Source: an uncultured Bacteroidales bacterium
GTDB lineage: Bacteria > Bacteroidota > Bacteroidia > Bacteroidales > UBA932
DNA: 64,000 nucleotides
Direction: 5' to 3'
Assembly: GCA_934695325.1 (NCBI GenBank)
Contig: CAKUVD010000005.1
Location: 115,026 to 179,025 of the forward strand
A program made the position numbers and the translations under genes. Below are positions 53,270 through 62,719 of the stretch, in pieces. The notes below the pieces were generated by a model. The model was not told the DNA's origin and ran no database searches. It worked only from the letters and a program-made list of their open reading frames with translations. Each line of letters opens with the position of its first letter. The first letter of the stretch is position 1.

Positions 53270-54442
53270 ATGGGAAATTATAAATCATTGAGAATAATCA
53301 TCAGCGGAGGTGGCACGGGAGGGCATATCTTCCCTGCCATATCCATCGCGAGCAAACTGAGGGAGCTCAATCCGCACAGCGAGATTCTGTTCGTCGGGGC
53401 AGAGGGCAAGATGGAAATGAAGAAAGTCCCGGCAGCAGGCTTCGAGATAGTAGGCCTGCCGATAGTCGGTCTGCAGCGGCAGATGACCCTCCATAACATC
53501 ATCAATGACCTCCAGGCCCCTTTCAAGGTGATTCAGAGCATCCACCGGGCCGGCAAGATCATCCGTGACTTCAAGCCGGACATCGCCATAGGAGTAGGCG
53601 GATATGCAAGCGCACCGCTGCTCTGGGCCGCGGAGAAGAAGGGAATACCGACATTGATACAGGAGCAGAACGGATTCGCCGGACTGACGAACAAGATTCT
53701 CGGAAAGAAGGCGGACTGCATCTGCGTGGCCTACGACGGTATGGATCGGTTCTTCCCTGCGGACAAGATCGTGATGACAGGAAACCCGATAAGGAACGAT
53801 ATGAGACCTGTCACCGACAAGATGCGCCAGGAGGCGATAGCGTCGAACAAGTTCGACCCGGAGAAGAGGCGCATCCTCATCACAGGAGGCAGCCTTGGGA
53901 GCGGGACATTGAACCGCTCTGTGGAAAAGTGGATCACAGACGGCTGCCCTGGCGGAGAAAATGTGGAACTGATATGGCAATGCGGCAAGTACTATAAGCA
54001 GGGCGTCGATGAATTTATGGCGAAGGCCCGGGCAGAAGGTCTGGGAGGAAAGACATTGCAGTCCATACATTACAGCGATTTCATAAGTGATATGGCCTTG
54101 ACTTTCGCTGCTGCCGACATCGTAATCGCAAGATCCGGAGCCAGCACCGTATCAGAACTCTGCGCTATGCACAAGGCCGCCGTCTTCGTGCCGTCTCCAA
54201 ATGTGGCTGAAGACCATCAGACGCATAATGCGATGGCGCTCGTGAAAAAGGACGCCGCGATGCTCGTGAAGGACTCCGAGGCTCCTGAAAGACTGATGGA
54301 GACGGCTCTCCGGCTTCTGTCCGACCCGGAAAGGATAAGGACAATGCAGGAGAACATAGCGAGGCTCGCGCTTCCAGACGCGGCGATGACGATAGCCGAG
54401 CAGGTCTATCGACTGACAGGAGGACATAGAGACAAAGCATAG
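53270..54442 (+). CDS. murG: UDP-N-acetylglucosamine--N-acetylmuramyl-(pentapeptide) pyrophosphoryl-undecaprenol N-acetylglucosamine transferase
   Basis: The protein has 390 residues. Glycine-rich loop IISGGGTGGHIFPAISIA near the N-terminus, IAIGVGGYASAPLLWAAEK, LIQEQNGFAGLTNKIL, the second loop ITGGSLGSGTLNRSV and the GT-B sugar site IARSGASTVSELCAMHKAAVFVPS are all present. It adds GlcNAc to lipid I to give lipid II on the inner face of the membrane. It follows ftsW by 12 bases. No oddities. Confidence 0.97.
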   Translation: MGNYKSLRIIISGGGTGGHIFPAISIASKLRELNPHSEILFVGAEGKMEMKKVPAAGFEIVGLPIVGLQRQMTLHNIINDLQAPFKVIQSIHRAGKIIRDFKPDIAIGVGGYASAPLLWAAEKKGIPTLIQEQNGFAGLTNKILGKKADCICVAYDGMDRFFPADKIVMTGNPIRNDMRPVTDKMRQEAIASNKFDPEKRRILITGGSLGSGTLNRSVEKWITDGCPGGENVELIWQCGKYYKQGVDEFMAKARAEGLGGKTLQSIHYSDFISDMALTFAAADIVIARSGASTVSELCAMHKAAVFVPSPNVAEDHQTHNAMALVKKDAAMLVKDSEAPERLMETALRLLSDPERIRTMQENIARLALPDAAMTIAEQVYRLTGGHRDKA

Positions 54443-54458
54443 TTTAACATCCAAGATT

Positions 54459-55832
54459 ATGGCTACAAAATATAAGAACATATATTTCATAGGTATCGGA
54501 GGCATCGGAATGAGCGCCATCGCCAGATACTACAGATTCAAGGGACTGAATGTGTCAGGTTATGACAAGACTCCGTCGGAATTGACCGGAGAGCTTCAGA
54601 AAGAAGGCATTGACGTGCATTACGAGGACAATGTCAGCTTCATCCCTAAGGATGTCGAAAGCACGCTGGTGGTATACACACCGGCCATTCCGAAGGATAT
54701 GCAGGAGCTCGTCTATGTGCAGGAGCACGGCTACAAGGTGCTGAAGCGTTCACGCGTCCTCGGGGAGATCACGGATGGACAGAGATGCCTGGCCGTATCC
54801 GGCACCCACGGAAAGACCACCACAAGCACACTGACAGCACATATATTGACCGAAAGCGGTGAAGGATGCTCGGCATTTCTCGGAGGCATATCGAAGAACT
54901 ATGACACAAACCTCCTGATGAGCCACACTCCTACCGTGGTGGCCGAGGCTGATGAATTCGACCGCTCTTTCCTTCAGCTGCATCCGGAAATCGCCGTCAT
55001 AACGGCTATGGACGCAGATCACCTGGACATCTACGGCGACATCCAGCACGTCCGCGAGGCATTCAAGGAATTCGCCTCGCAGGTGCACGGCACCGTCATC
55101 ACCAAGCTCGGCCTGGACATAACAGAGGCAGACACGAAGGCGAGAATCCTCAGATACCACTACAATGACAGCCGCGCAGACTTCTATGCCCGGAATCCGC
55201 ATCCGGACAAGCTCGGATACTTCAGTTTCGACATAGTCTGGCCGGGAGGAGTGATAGAGGACGTAAAATGCGGCACCCCGGGATGGGTCAATGTTGAAAA
55301 CAGCATTGCCGCCGCAGCCATATGCCTCACTTACGGCGTCGAGCCTGCCGCCATCAAGAAGGCCATCGGGACGTTCCTCGGAGTAAAGAGAAGACTCGAC
55401 ATTCATCTCAACACCGAAAAACTCTCATATATAGATGATTACGCCCATCATCCGAAAGAGCTGGCGACAGCCATAAGCTCGATGCGTGACATCTTCCCAG
55501 GAAGAAAGCTGACAGCCGTGTTCCAGCCGCACCTCTATACCAGGACCAGGGATTTCGCGGCAGATTTCGCGGCGGCGCTCAGCAAGGTGGACAAGCTGAT
55601 TCTCCTCGACATATATCCGGCGAGAGAGCGGCCTATCCCTGGAGTCACCTCCGAGATCATCTATGACAGAGTGACCGCTCCGGAGAAAGTGCTCCTGAAG
55701 AAGGAAGAGCTGATGGGATATCTGGAGAACGAGCCTCTGGACGTGCTCATAACATTCGGTGCAGGAAACATCGACAGATTCATCGAACCTATAACTGAAA
55801 TGCTCAGACTCAGGCTGGAGGAAAGACATTGA
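54459..55832 (+). CDS. murC: UDP-N-acetylmuramate--L-alanine ligase
   Basis: The protein has 457 residues. IYFIGIGGIGMSAIARYYRFKG is the N-terminal nucleotide-sugar site, AVSGTHGKTTTSTLTAHIL the ATP loop, ITAMDADHLDIYGDIQHV and DDYAHHPKELATAISSMR further Mur motifs, and AVFQPHLYTRTRDFA the C-terminal MurC signature. It adds L-alanine to UDP-MurNAc, the first peptide step. Downstream in the cluster after murG, in the Bacteroidota order, 7 bases before ftsQ. Confidence 0.97.
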   Translation: MATKYKNIYFIGIGGIGMSAIARYYRFKGLNVSGYDKTPSELTGELQKEGIDVHYEDNVSFIPKDVESTLVVYTPAIPKDMQELVYVQEHGYKVLKRSRVLGEITDGQRCLAVSGTHGKTTTSTLTAHILTESGEGCSAFLGGISKNYDTNLLMSHTPTVVAEADEFDRSFLQLHPEIAVITAMDADHLDIYGDIQHVREAFKEFASQVHGTVITKLGLDITEADTKARILRYHYNDSRADFYARNPHPDKLGYFSFDIVWPGGVIEDVKCGTPGWVNVENSIAAAAICLTYGVEPAAIKKAIGTFLGVKRRLDIHLNTEKLSYIDDYAHHPKELATAISSMRDIFPGRKLTAVFQPHLYTRTRDFAADFAAALSKVDKLILLDIYPARERPIPGVTSEIIYDRVTAPEKVLLKKEELMGYLENEPLDVLITFGAGNIDRFIEPITEMLRLRLEERH

Positions 55833-55839
55833 CATTATT

Positions 55840-56628
55840 ATGACTCTCAAAGACTTCTGGAAATATGCCGCGGCAACGGCGGTGATCGCGGCAGTGGCCG
55901 GAGCTCTGTTTTTTTCGGGGCGCCGGCTGGACAAGTCGCGCAAGGAGACCACCTGCGGCAAGATCGAGGTCGAGTTCCGGGATGGAGACGGGACGGGGCT
56001 TGTCAGCGCCGATGATGTCAAAAGAATCGTCGCCAGAGAATATGGCAACTGCTCAGGCAGGAGACTTGAGGAAATCGACCTCTCGGCCATCGAGAAGGTG
56101 CTGGACAACAGAAACGGCATTCTGAAGAGCGACGCCTACACTACCGATGACGGGACTCTGCACATCCAGATATCGCAGAGAGAGCCAGTGCTGAGGATGA
56201 TCTCCGGGAACGGGGTCTGGTATGTGGACGAGACCGGCTACATTTTCCCGGGTCAGAAGTCCTACGCCAAAAGGATTCCGGTGGTGGACGGAGCGATTCC
56301 ACTGGACATCAGCATTGACTTCAAGGGAGAGCCAAAGACAGGACGAGAGCGGGAGTGGCTCGGCAGAGTCCTGAAACTGGCCGGCTATATGAACGGCAGC
56401 CGGACTTGGAGCAATGCCATTTCCCAGATCAATGTCAATTCCAGAGGACAGCTGGTGCTCATCCCGTCGAAGGGACGCGAGAGGTTCAACATAGGCAGTC
56501 CAGAGGAATTCGGGAAGAAGTTCGCCAAGATAGAAGATTACTACAAATTCATTGTCCCGGACAGAGGAGAAAAGGCGTATTCGGATGTGAACGTCTCCTA
56601 CGACGGGCAGATAGTATGCAGAAAATAA
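55840..56628 (+). CDS. ftsQ: Cell division protein FtsQ
   Basis: The protein has 262 residues. A membrane segment near residues 6-22 (YAAATAVIAAVAGALFF) is followed by a periplasmic POTRA domain (LVSADDVKRIVAREYGNCSG, LEEIDLSAIEKVLDNRNG) and the FtsQ beta domain (ISQREPVLRMISGNGVWYVDETGYIF). FtsQ bridges FtsA/FtsZ and the FtsW-FtsI synthase. Primary similarity is weak, as usual, but topology, POTRA and place between murC and ftsA make the call firm. Gaps of 7 bases on each side. Confidence 0.88.
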   Translation: MTLKDFWKYAAATAVIAAVAGALFFSGRRLDKSRKETTCGKIEVEFRDGDGTGLVSADDVKRIVAREYGNCSGRRLEEIDLSAIEKVLDNRNGILKSDAYTTDDGTLHIQISQREPVLRMISGNGVWYVDETGYIFPGQKSYAKRIPVVDGAIPLDISIDFKGEPKTGREREWLGRVLKLAGYMNGSRTWSNAISQINVNSRGQLVLIPSKGRERFNIGSPEEFGKKFAKIEDYYKFIVPDRGEKAYSDVNVSYDGQIVCRK

Positions 56629-56635
56629 TACGATT

Positions 56636-58162
56636 ATGGCTACAGATCATACATTAAGCGAAAGGATAATAGCGGCCGTGGATCTCGGATCCAGCAAGAC
56701 GTCGCTCGCCGTCGCCAGAGTAGAAGGCAACAACACGCAGGTGCTGTTCTACAAGACAGTGCCGTCGAGAGGCATCACCTACGGAGAAGTTATGAACCCC
56801 GGACAGGCGAAGGAGGTTCTGCGAGGGCTGATAAACGATGCGGAGGCTGAACTTCATCTCAAGGTGAAGCAAGTGGTCGTCGGTATGCCGCGGTGCAACA
56901 TCCACAGGCAGGATGCGGAAGGCACCCTGCACAGGGACAGGTCAGAGGACTGCATAACCCAGGAAGAGGTGGATGCCATCAAGGATATGGCGCAGCAATC
57001 CCTGAGGGAGTCCGTGAACAGCAAGGAGCGGATCTACGGCGTCATCGCACAGTCCTTCTCCACCGATGACTACTTCCAGCTCATAGAGAACGACGTGGTC
57101 GGTATGACCGGGGACGAACTCACGGGACATTTCAAGGTGTTCCTCGGGAAGAACACCCCAATAGTGAACCTGATCCGTGTATTCAACGATCTCGGCATAA
57201 GCATAGCCAGGACTTTCTTCACTCCGCTCGCGACGGCCAAGGCAGTGCTGACGGAGGAGGAGACCAGCAACGGCGTAGCCCTCCTGGATATGGGGGCAGG
57301 CGCCACGTCTGTCAGCATATTCAACAAGAAAGTGCTGGTGGAGTATGCCGCCATACCGTTCGGAGGCGATGCCATAAGCGGTGACATCCATACAGAATGC
57401 GGCATATCAGTCGCATTGGCCGACAATATCAAGAAAGCATACGGCGGCTGTATGCCGGAGCGTCTGCTCACCCTGGGAGAGAAGATCATCCAGGTGGAGA
57501 CCGATGATATGAGCGCCTACACACAGATTCCTGTCAGGTTTATGTCACAGCTCATCACGGCGAGAGTGAAGGAAATCATTGATGCAATGCTCTATACGAT
57601 CCAGGAGAGCGGACTCGCCACCGGACTGAGGAAAGGCATTGTCATAACAGGAGGAGGAGCAGAGCTTCTGAACCTCTCGAACTACATCAAGGAACTTTCA
57701 GGGTACAATGTCCGCGTGGCATATCCGAGGCACGGTTTCGTCGCCACGGGGTATGAGAACATCCTGAAGACTGACGCCACCACCATCGCCGGTATGCTCC
57801 TGCTGGCACGTGAAGAGAATATAAACTGCTGCCTGTATGATGAGGAGGAGTCCAATGGCGCAGAAAAAGGAGCCGAAAAGCCTGCGGATACACCGGACGG
57901 AACATCATCCGAAAGTCCGATTCAGCCCGCTGACGGAAATTCCGATAATGACCAGGACAACGCAGATGCTCCTGTGAATGGCGACGGAAGTCCTGAGGCA
58001 TCGGAGCCGACGGCCGAGAAAACTGACAAAGGGAAAGAAGAGGCCAGTGAACAAGACAAGAAGAACAAAAAGCCAAAGAAAAACTTTTTCGCTTCATTCA
58101 AGGACAAGTTTACGATGAAACTCAACGCAATAAATAACGAAATAAACGAGAAACAGGTATGA
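56636..58162 (+). CDS. ftsA: Cell division protein FtsA with long acidic C-terminal linker
   Basis: The protein has 508 residues, against about 420 in E. coli. The actin-like core shows IIAAVDLGSSKTSLAVARVEG, CNIHRQDAEGTL, VALLDMGAGATSVSIFNKKVL and GIVITGGGAELLNLSNYIK. After about residue 405 comes a linker of 70-80 residues rich in Glu, Asp, Asn, Ser and Pro, and then a basic amphipathic end (KKNKKPKKNFFASFKDKFTM), which should be the membrane-targeting helix. FtsA anchors FtsZ filaments to the membrane. The stop overlaps the ftsZ start. Confidence 0.95.
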   Translation: MATDHTLSERIIAAVDLGSSKTSLAVARVEGNNTQVLFYKTVPSRGITYGEVMNPGQAKEVLRGLINDAEAELHLKVKQVVVGMPRCNIHRQDAEGTLHRDRSEDCITQEEVDAIKDMAQQSLRESVNSKERIYGVIAQSFSTDDYFQLIENDVVGMTGDELTGHFKVFLGKNTPIVNLIRVFNDLGISIARTFFTPLATAKAVLTEEETSNGVALLDMGAGATSVSIFNKKVLVEYAAIPFGGDAISGDIHTECGISVALADNIKKAYGGCMPERLLTLGEKIIQVETDDMSAYTQIPVRFMSQLITARVKEIIDAMLYTIQESGLATGLRKGIVITGGGAELLNLSNYIKELSGYNVRVAYPRHGFVATGYENILKTDATTIAGMLLLAREENINCCLYDEEESNGAEKGAEKPADTPDGTSSESPIQPADGNSDNDQDNADAPVNGDGSPEASEPTAEKTDKGKEEASEQDKKNKKPKKNFFASFKDKFTMKLNAINNEINEKQV

Positions 58163-59421
58163 TGGACTTCATAGGAGAGAGCGTTCTCCCGACAGACTGG
58201 GTGCCGGAGAACTCGATGATAAAGGTGATAGGTGTCGGCGGAGGCGGATGCAATGCCGTCACATATATGTATAACCAGAAGATCCAGGGGTGCAGCTTCA
58301 TCGTGTGCAATACCGATTCGCAGGCCCTCGAGAAAAGCAACGTGCCTGTGAAGGTGCGTCTGGGCGATGGCCTCGGTGCCGGCACCAAGCCTGACAAGGC
58401 AAGGAACGCCGCCGTGGAGTCACAGGACATCATCGCAGAGAAAGTTCTCGACTGCGGCACCAAGATGCTGTTCATAACCGCCGGACTGGGAGGAGGCACC
58501 GGCACCGGAGCGTCTCCTGTAATAGCCAAGATGGCCAAGGACAGGGGCATCCTCACGGTGGCTGTCGTCACGATACCTTTCGAGGAAGAGGGACGGCAGG
58601 CATTGGCGAAGGCCTGCGACGGCATCCACGAGCTCAGACGAAACGTGGACAGCCTACTGATAATCAACAACCAGAAACTGTACTCCTATTTCGGCAAGAT
58701 GCTGCTGCAGGAAGCCTGGCCGAAGGCTGACGAGGTGCTGGCCACCGCCGTCAGGGGCATCATCGAGATCATCAAGAAGCCAGGATATATCAACGTGGAT
58801 TTCCAGGATGTCATCACGATGATGAAGAACAGCGGAATGGCGCTGATGGGCTGCGGAAGCGGAAGCGGCAAGGACAGGATAAAGGATGCGGTGAGCCAGG
58901 CTCTCGGTTCTCCTCTCCTTAACGATTTCGACCTCAAGACAGCGAAGAACCTCCTCGTGAACATCACAGCCGGAAGGAACAAGCAGGGCCTCACGATGGA
59001 AGAGTTCGGACAGATCAGCAAGCTCATCGAAGAATATACCGGCACCGTGGACAAGTCAAAGAGAGGACTCATCTGGGATGACGACCCGAACGCCGGCGAC
59101 ACCATCCACATCACTGTCATAGCGACCGGGTTCCAGGCCGACATATCACAGCTCACAGGAAATGACTTCGGCAAGCTCATAATCATAAACAAGGACTTCA
59201 CTTACGACGACACAGACAAGTCGAAAGGAAGCGAAGTGCCCATCACGGACGAGGCGTGCATAAACAAGGTAGGATACAACTCCGCCGAGAATATGCCGCA
59301 TTTCCACTACACCGCCAAGCCTGCGCTTATGGTGGACAGCAGGACTGACATAAGCCTTCTGAAGGACATTGCGGCGATACGCCGCTCCGACATCAAGCCA
59401 GTGACGCTGGAACAGAACTGA
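58159..59421 (+). CDS. ftsZ: Cell division protein FtsZ
   Basis: The protein has 420 residues; ATG at 58159 (overlapping the ftsA stop) or 58162. GTPase motifs are VGGGGCNAVTYMY, GLGGGTGTGASPVIAKMAKD (tubulin signature) and the T7 synergy loop NVDFQDVITMMKNSG. It forms the Z-ring. After the tubulin domain only about 70 residues follow, ending RRSDIKPVTLEQN. The conserved C-terminal peptide (in Bacteroides close to FLHDNVD) that binds FtsA is not recognisable. The stop codon is followed directly by the gltX promoter region, and no continuation was seen in other frames. Confidence 0.96.
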   Translation: MMDFIGESVLPTDWVPENSMIKVIGVGGGGCNAVTYMYNQKIQGCSFIVCNTDSQALEKSNVPVKVRLGDGLGAGTKPDKARNAAVESQDIIAEKVLDCGTKMLFITAGLGGGTGTGASPVIAKMAKDRGILTVAVVTIPFEEEGRQALAKACDGIHELRRNVDSLLIINNQKLYSYFGKMLLQEAWPKADEVLATAVRGIIEIIKKPGYINVDFQDVITMMKNSGMALMGCGSGSGKDRIKDAVSQALGSPLLNDFDLKTAKNLLVNITAGRNKQGLTMEEFGQISKLIEEYTGTVDKSKRGLIWDDDPNAGDTIHITVIATGFQADISQLTGNDFGKLIIINKDFTYDDTDKSKGSEVPITDEACINKVGYNSAENMPHFHYTAKPALMVDSRTDISLLKDIAAIRRSDIKPVTLEQN

Positions 59422-59439
59422 ATTGTCACAATTTTTCAG

Positions 59440-59447
59440 TAATTTTG
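59440..59447 (+). promoter_or_regulatory. -7 promoter element for gltX
   Basis: TAATTTTG matches TAnnTTTG 26 bases before the gltX ATG, within the 52-base gap after ftsZ. No good -33 element is seen. It suggests that gltX and the genes behind it are transcribed independently of the dcw cluster. Confidence 0.5.
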
Positions 59448-59473
59448 CGGTCAAAAGAAAGCATTGACATACA

Positions 59474-61225
59474 ATGGAAAGAAAGACTAGAGTAAGATTC
59501 GCGCCGTCACCTACCGGCCCGCTTCATATGGGCGGTGTCAGGACAGCGCTGTACAACTATCTGTTCGCCAAGCAGAACGGCGGAGATTTCATCATCAGAA
59601 TCGAGGACACCGACTCCCACAGGTTCGTTCCGGGAGCGGAAAAATATATCATTGAAGCGCTCAACTGGTGCGGCATTCACGCCGACGAGGGAGTGGACGA
59701 GAACGGATACGTAGTGGAGACTCCTTCAGAGAGGCATCCGCACGCTCCTTACCGCCAATCACAGAGGAAAGGCATTTACCGCAAATATGCAGACCAGCTC
59801 ATCGAGAACGGATACGCATATTACGCTTTCGACACAGCCGAGGAGCTGGAGGCCAAGCGTGCCGAGGCAGAGACGGCAGGAAAGACCTTCATCTACAACC
59901 AGGAGACCCGTATGGAGCTACGCAACTCCCTCACCCTTCCAGAAGACGAGGTCAAGAAGCTTCTGGAGACCACGGACTGCTGGACCATCAGGTTCAAGAT
60001 GCCCGAGGACACTATCGTAAAGATGGACGACCTCATCCGCGGGCACATCGAGGTGAACACGGACACACTGGACGACAAAGTCCTGTGGAAGCGTGCCGAC
60101 GAACTGCCGACATACCACCTTGCAAACATTGTAGATGACCACCTTATGGAAATCACCGAGGTCATCCGCGGCGAGGAGTGGCTTCCGTCGCTCCCGCTTC
60201 ACTATATGCTCTACAAGGCCTTCGGCTGGGAGGATACGATGCCTCGTTTCGCACATCTTTCCCTGCTTCTGAAACCGGACGGCAAAGGAAAACTCAGCAA
60301 GCGTGACGGCGACCGTCTCGGCTTCCCGGTATTCCCGCTCAGGTGGGTCAATGCAGAAGGCGAGGTCTCGCACGGATACCGCGAGGACGGTTACTTCCCG
60401 GAGGCTTTCGTGAATATGCTTGCGATGCTCGGATGGAACCCTGGGAACGACCAGGAGATCTTCAGCATTGACGAGCTCATAAAGGCATTCTCGCTGGATC
60501 GTGTCATCAAGTCAGGCGCAAGGTTCAACCCTGAGAAGGCGAAATGGTACAACAAGGAGTACCTCAGGATGAAGTCCGATGACGAGCTTACAGACCTGTT
60601 CATCCCTATCCTCGAGGAGCACGGAATCAATGTTGTCGAGTGCCCGAAGTGCGCATTGACCGCAGGAGCCAAGTTCGCCGGAAAGGGCGTGGACTTCAGC
60701 AAGCATATCGTGACCAAGGAATATGTCCACGATGTAGTGGCATTCGTAAAGGAGAGAGCCTCTTTCGTGAAGGACATCTGGCTGAATGCTTCCTGCCTGT
60801 TCGTCTCCCCTGTCGAATATGAGAAGTTCGGCGTCAAGGCCGGGGCCGCAGCGGAAGCCGCGAAGCCTGCCGACCCGAGACGTGCGGCTGATCCGCGTGC
60901 GAAGGTGTTCGACGACAGCCTTACGGCTCCGTTCCTCGCGAAGGATGCCGACAAGTTCTGGAAGCCGGAGGGCTATCTGCCTGCATATCAGGCTGCCGAT
61001 CACGTATGCGGCTACGACGGGGCTTTCACGAAAGAGAACATTGAGCCGTATCTCGAGGATTATATCCGCGAGCATGGCTGGCCGATGGGCAAGGTGATGA
61101 ACTGCATCCGCCTGGCTATCACCGGAGCGGCAAGCGGCCTGGGAATAGCGGACATTCTGTCGTTCATCGGAAAGGAGGAGTTCGCCGCACGTATGGACTA
61201 TGCCGGCGAAAGGCTCGGGAGATAG
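59474..61225 (+). CDS. gltX: Glutamate--tRNA ligase
   Basis: The protein has 583 residues, against about 500 in relatives. The HIGH-type motif is PSPTGPLHMGGVRTALYNY, IRIEDTDSHRFVPGAE follows, and the KMSKS equivalent is GKLSKRDGDRLGFPV. It charges tRNA-Glu in the cytoplasm. Within the anticodon-binding half an Ala/Pro/Arg-rich insertion (AAAEAAKPADPRRAADPR, about residues 455-475) separates FVSPVEYEKF from KDADKFWKPEGYLPAY, and other small insertions add length. No sign of decay; the motifs are intact. Confidence 0.96.
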   Translation: MERKTRVRFAPSPTGPLHMGGVRTALYNYLFAKQNGGDFIIRIEDTDSHRFVPGAEKYIIEALNWCGIHADEGVDENGYVVETPSERHPHAPYRQSQRKGIYRKYADQLIENGYAYYAFDTAEELEAKRAEAETAGKTFIYNQETRMELRNSLTLPEDEVKKLLETTDCWTIRFKMPEDTIVKMDDLIRGHIEVNTDTLDDKVLWKRADELPTYHLANIVDDHLMEITEVIRGEEWLPSLPLHYMLYKAFGWEDTMPRFAHLSLLLKPDGKGKLSKRDGDRLGFPVFPLRWVNAEGEVSHGYREDGYFPEAFVNMLAMLGWNPGNDQEIFSIDELIKAFSLDRVIKSGARFNPEKAKWYNKEYLRMKSDDELTDLFIPILEEHGINVVECPKCALTAGAKFAGKGVDFSKHIVTKEYVHDVVAFVKERASFVKDIWLNASCLFVSPVEYEKFGVKAGAAAEAAKPADPRRAADPRAKVFDDSLTAPFLAKDADKFWKPEGYLPAYQAADHVCGYDGAFTKENIEPYLEDYIREHGWPMGKVMNCIRLAITGAASGLGIADILSFIGKEEFAARMDYAGERLGR

Positions 61226-61311
61226 TAAGCAGTATTTCCGAAGGACATCATCTATAGGATGAAGGCCTGAAAGGGCATATATAAAGTTTTTGACATAATT
61301 TTATTCCTATT

Positions 61312-61743
61312 ATGAAAATCGGTATCTGCAGCGATCACGCTGGATTCGAATACAAGAGCAAGCTCATTCCCTATCTCGAGCAGATGGGCTATGAAGTGGA
61401 GGATTTCGGGACGCATTCCACTGAAAGTATGGACTATCCTGATGTCGCGCACCCGCTCGCCGAGGCCGTTGAAAGCGGCAAGGTGGACTGTGGCATCGCG
61501 ATGTGCGGCACTGGGAACGGTATGGCGATGACTCTGAACAAGCATCAGGGCATCCGCGCCGGGCTTGCGTGGGGAACTGAGATCGGCAGGCTCGTAAAGG
61601 CTCATAACAATGCCAATGTCCTCGTGATGCCTGCACGTTTCATCTCTTACAAGATGGTGCAGGAGATTACCAAGGTATGGCTGGAGACTCCTTTCGAAGG
61701 CGGACGTCACGAGAGGCGCATCGAAAAGATGGCTGTAAAGTAA
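61312..61743 (+). CDS. rpiB: Ribose-5-phosphate isomerase B
   Basis: The protein has 143 residues. IGICSDHAGFEYKSKLIPYL, CGIAMCGTGNGMAMTLNKH and IRAGLAWGTEIGRLVKAHNNANVLVMPAR match the RpiB/LacAB family. It interconverts ribose 5-phosphate and ribulose 5-phosphate in the pentose-phosphate pathway. The active-site Cys is in AMCGTGNG. The 86 bases after gltX are AT-rich (ATATAAAGTTTTTGACATAA) and may hold a promoter, but no clean element was found. truB follows after 9 bases. Confidence 0.95.
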   Translation: MKIGICSDHAGFEYKSKLIPYLEQMGYEVEDFGTHSTESMDYPDVAHPLAEAVESGKVDCGIAMCGTGNGMAMTLNKHQGIRAGLAWGTEIGRLVKAHNNANVLVMPARFISYKMVQEITKVWLETPFEGGRHERRIEKMAVK

Positions 61744-61752
61744 GGCGAGCCG

Positions 61753-62664
61753 ATGGCATTGATTCTAAGCAAAAGCAACATAGAAGGATTGATCCTCTCC
61801 GGAAATACTGATGACTATCCGGAGGGGATTATTCTTCCTGTGGACAAGCCTTACAGATGGACATCCGCTGACGTGATACGTAAGATAAAGTGGTGTGCCT
61901 GCCGGCATTTCCACAAGAAGAACTTGAAGGTGGGGCACGCCGGGACATTGGATCCGCTGGCCACTGGAGTGCTGCTGGTCTGCATCGGCAAGGCCACAAA
62001 GATGGCCGAGGAGCTGCAGAGGCACGAGAAGGAATATATCGCAGGAGTCACTTTCGGGGCGACGACTCCGTCCTACGATCTGGAGAAGGACATTGACCTG
62101 AGATACCCTGTAGACGGTGTAAGCGAGGAGGCATTGACACGAGTGCTGAAGGACTTTGTAGGCGAGCAGGAGCAGGTGGCGCCGCTTTTCTCCGCGAAGT
62201 CGGTGGACGGCATACGGGCGTACGAACTGGCGAGGAAGGAGTGGAAGAGGATGAAGGATGGAGAGGTGGATTTCGACCATTCGGCGACAGAGACGCTGAG
62301 CAAGCAGCGGATAAACATCACGGAGACGGAGCTTCTGAGGTTCTGCCCCGACGGCCTTCCGGAGGACAGTATGGAGATGGAGGGGGGTCGGCTTTCTTCC
62401 ACGCGCAATGCCGACGGCAGCGAGAATCATCGCAACAGCCGCATCAATGTGACTGACAACAGCGCTCTTCATCTGCCACACGCCGACATACGTGTGGCTT
62501 GCTCAAAGGGGACATATATCAGGGCATTGGCACGTGACCTGGGAGAGGCGCTCGGCTCGGGGGCGCATCTGGACGGACTGCGCAGGACAAGGACAGGAGG
62601 GTTCAGGGTAGAGGAGGCATTGACAGTGGAGCAAGCGATAAACGTGCTCTCGACGGAGGATTGA
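61753..62664 (+). CDS. truB: tRNA pseudouridine(55) synthase
   Basis: The protein has 303 residues; Bacteroidota relatives have about 235-250. VDKPYRWTSADVIRKIK and GHAGTLDPLATGVLLVCIGKATK hold the catalytic Asp, with ACSKGTYIRALARDLGEALG further on. It makes pseudouridine 55 in the T-loop of tRNAs. The extra residues are a hydrophilic insertion at about 195-240 (DSMEMEGGRLSSTRNADGSE), between a core strand and the CSKGTYIR segment. The reading frame and all motifs are intact, so the insertion is tolerated rather than inactivating. Confidence 0.95.
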   Translation: MALILSKSNIEGLILSGNTDDYPEGIILPVDKPYRWTSADVIRKIKWCACRHFHKKNLKVGHAGTLDPLATGVLLVCIGKATKMAEELQRHEKEYIAGVTFGATTPSYDLEKDIDLRYPVDGVSEEALTRVLKDFVGEQEQVAPLFSAKSVDGIRAYELARKEWKRMKDGEVDFDHSATETLSKQRINITETELLRFCPDGLPEDSMEMEGGRLSSTRNADGSENHRNSRINVTDNSALHLPHADIRVACSKGTYIRALARDLGEALGSGAHLDGLRRTRTGGFRVEEALTVEQAINVLSTED

Positions 62665-62719
62665 GGCTGCGCTTCAAAACAATCAAAGAAAGGCATAAAA
62701 CAGCCCATTAAACTAACAA

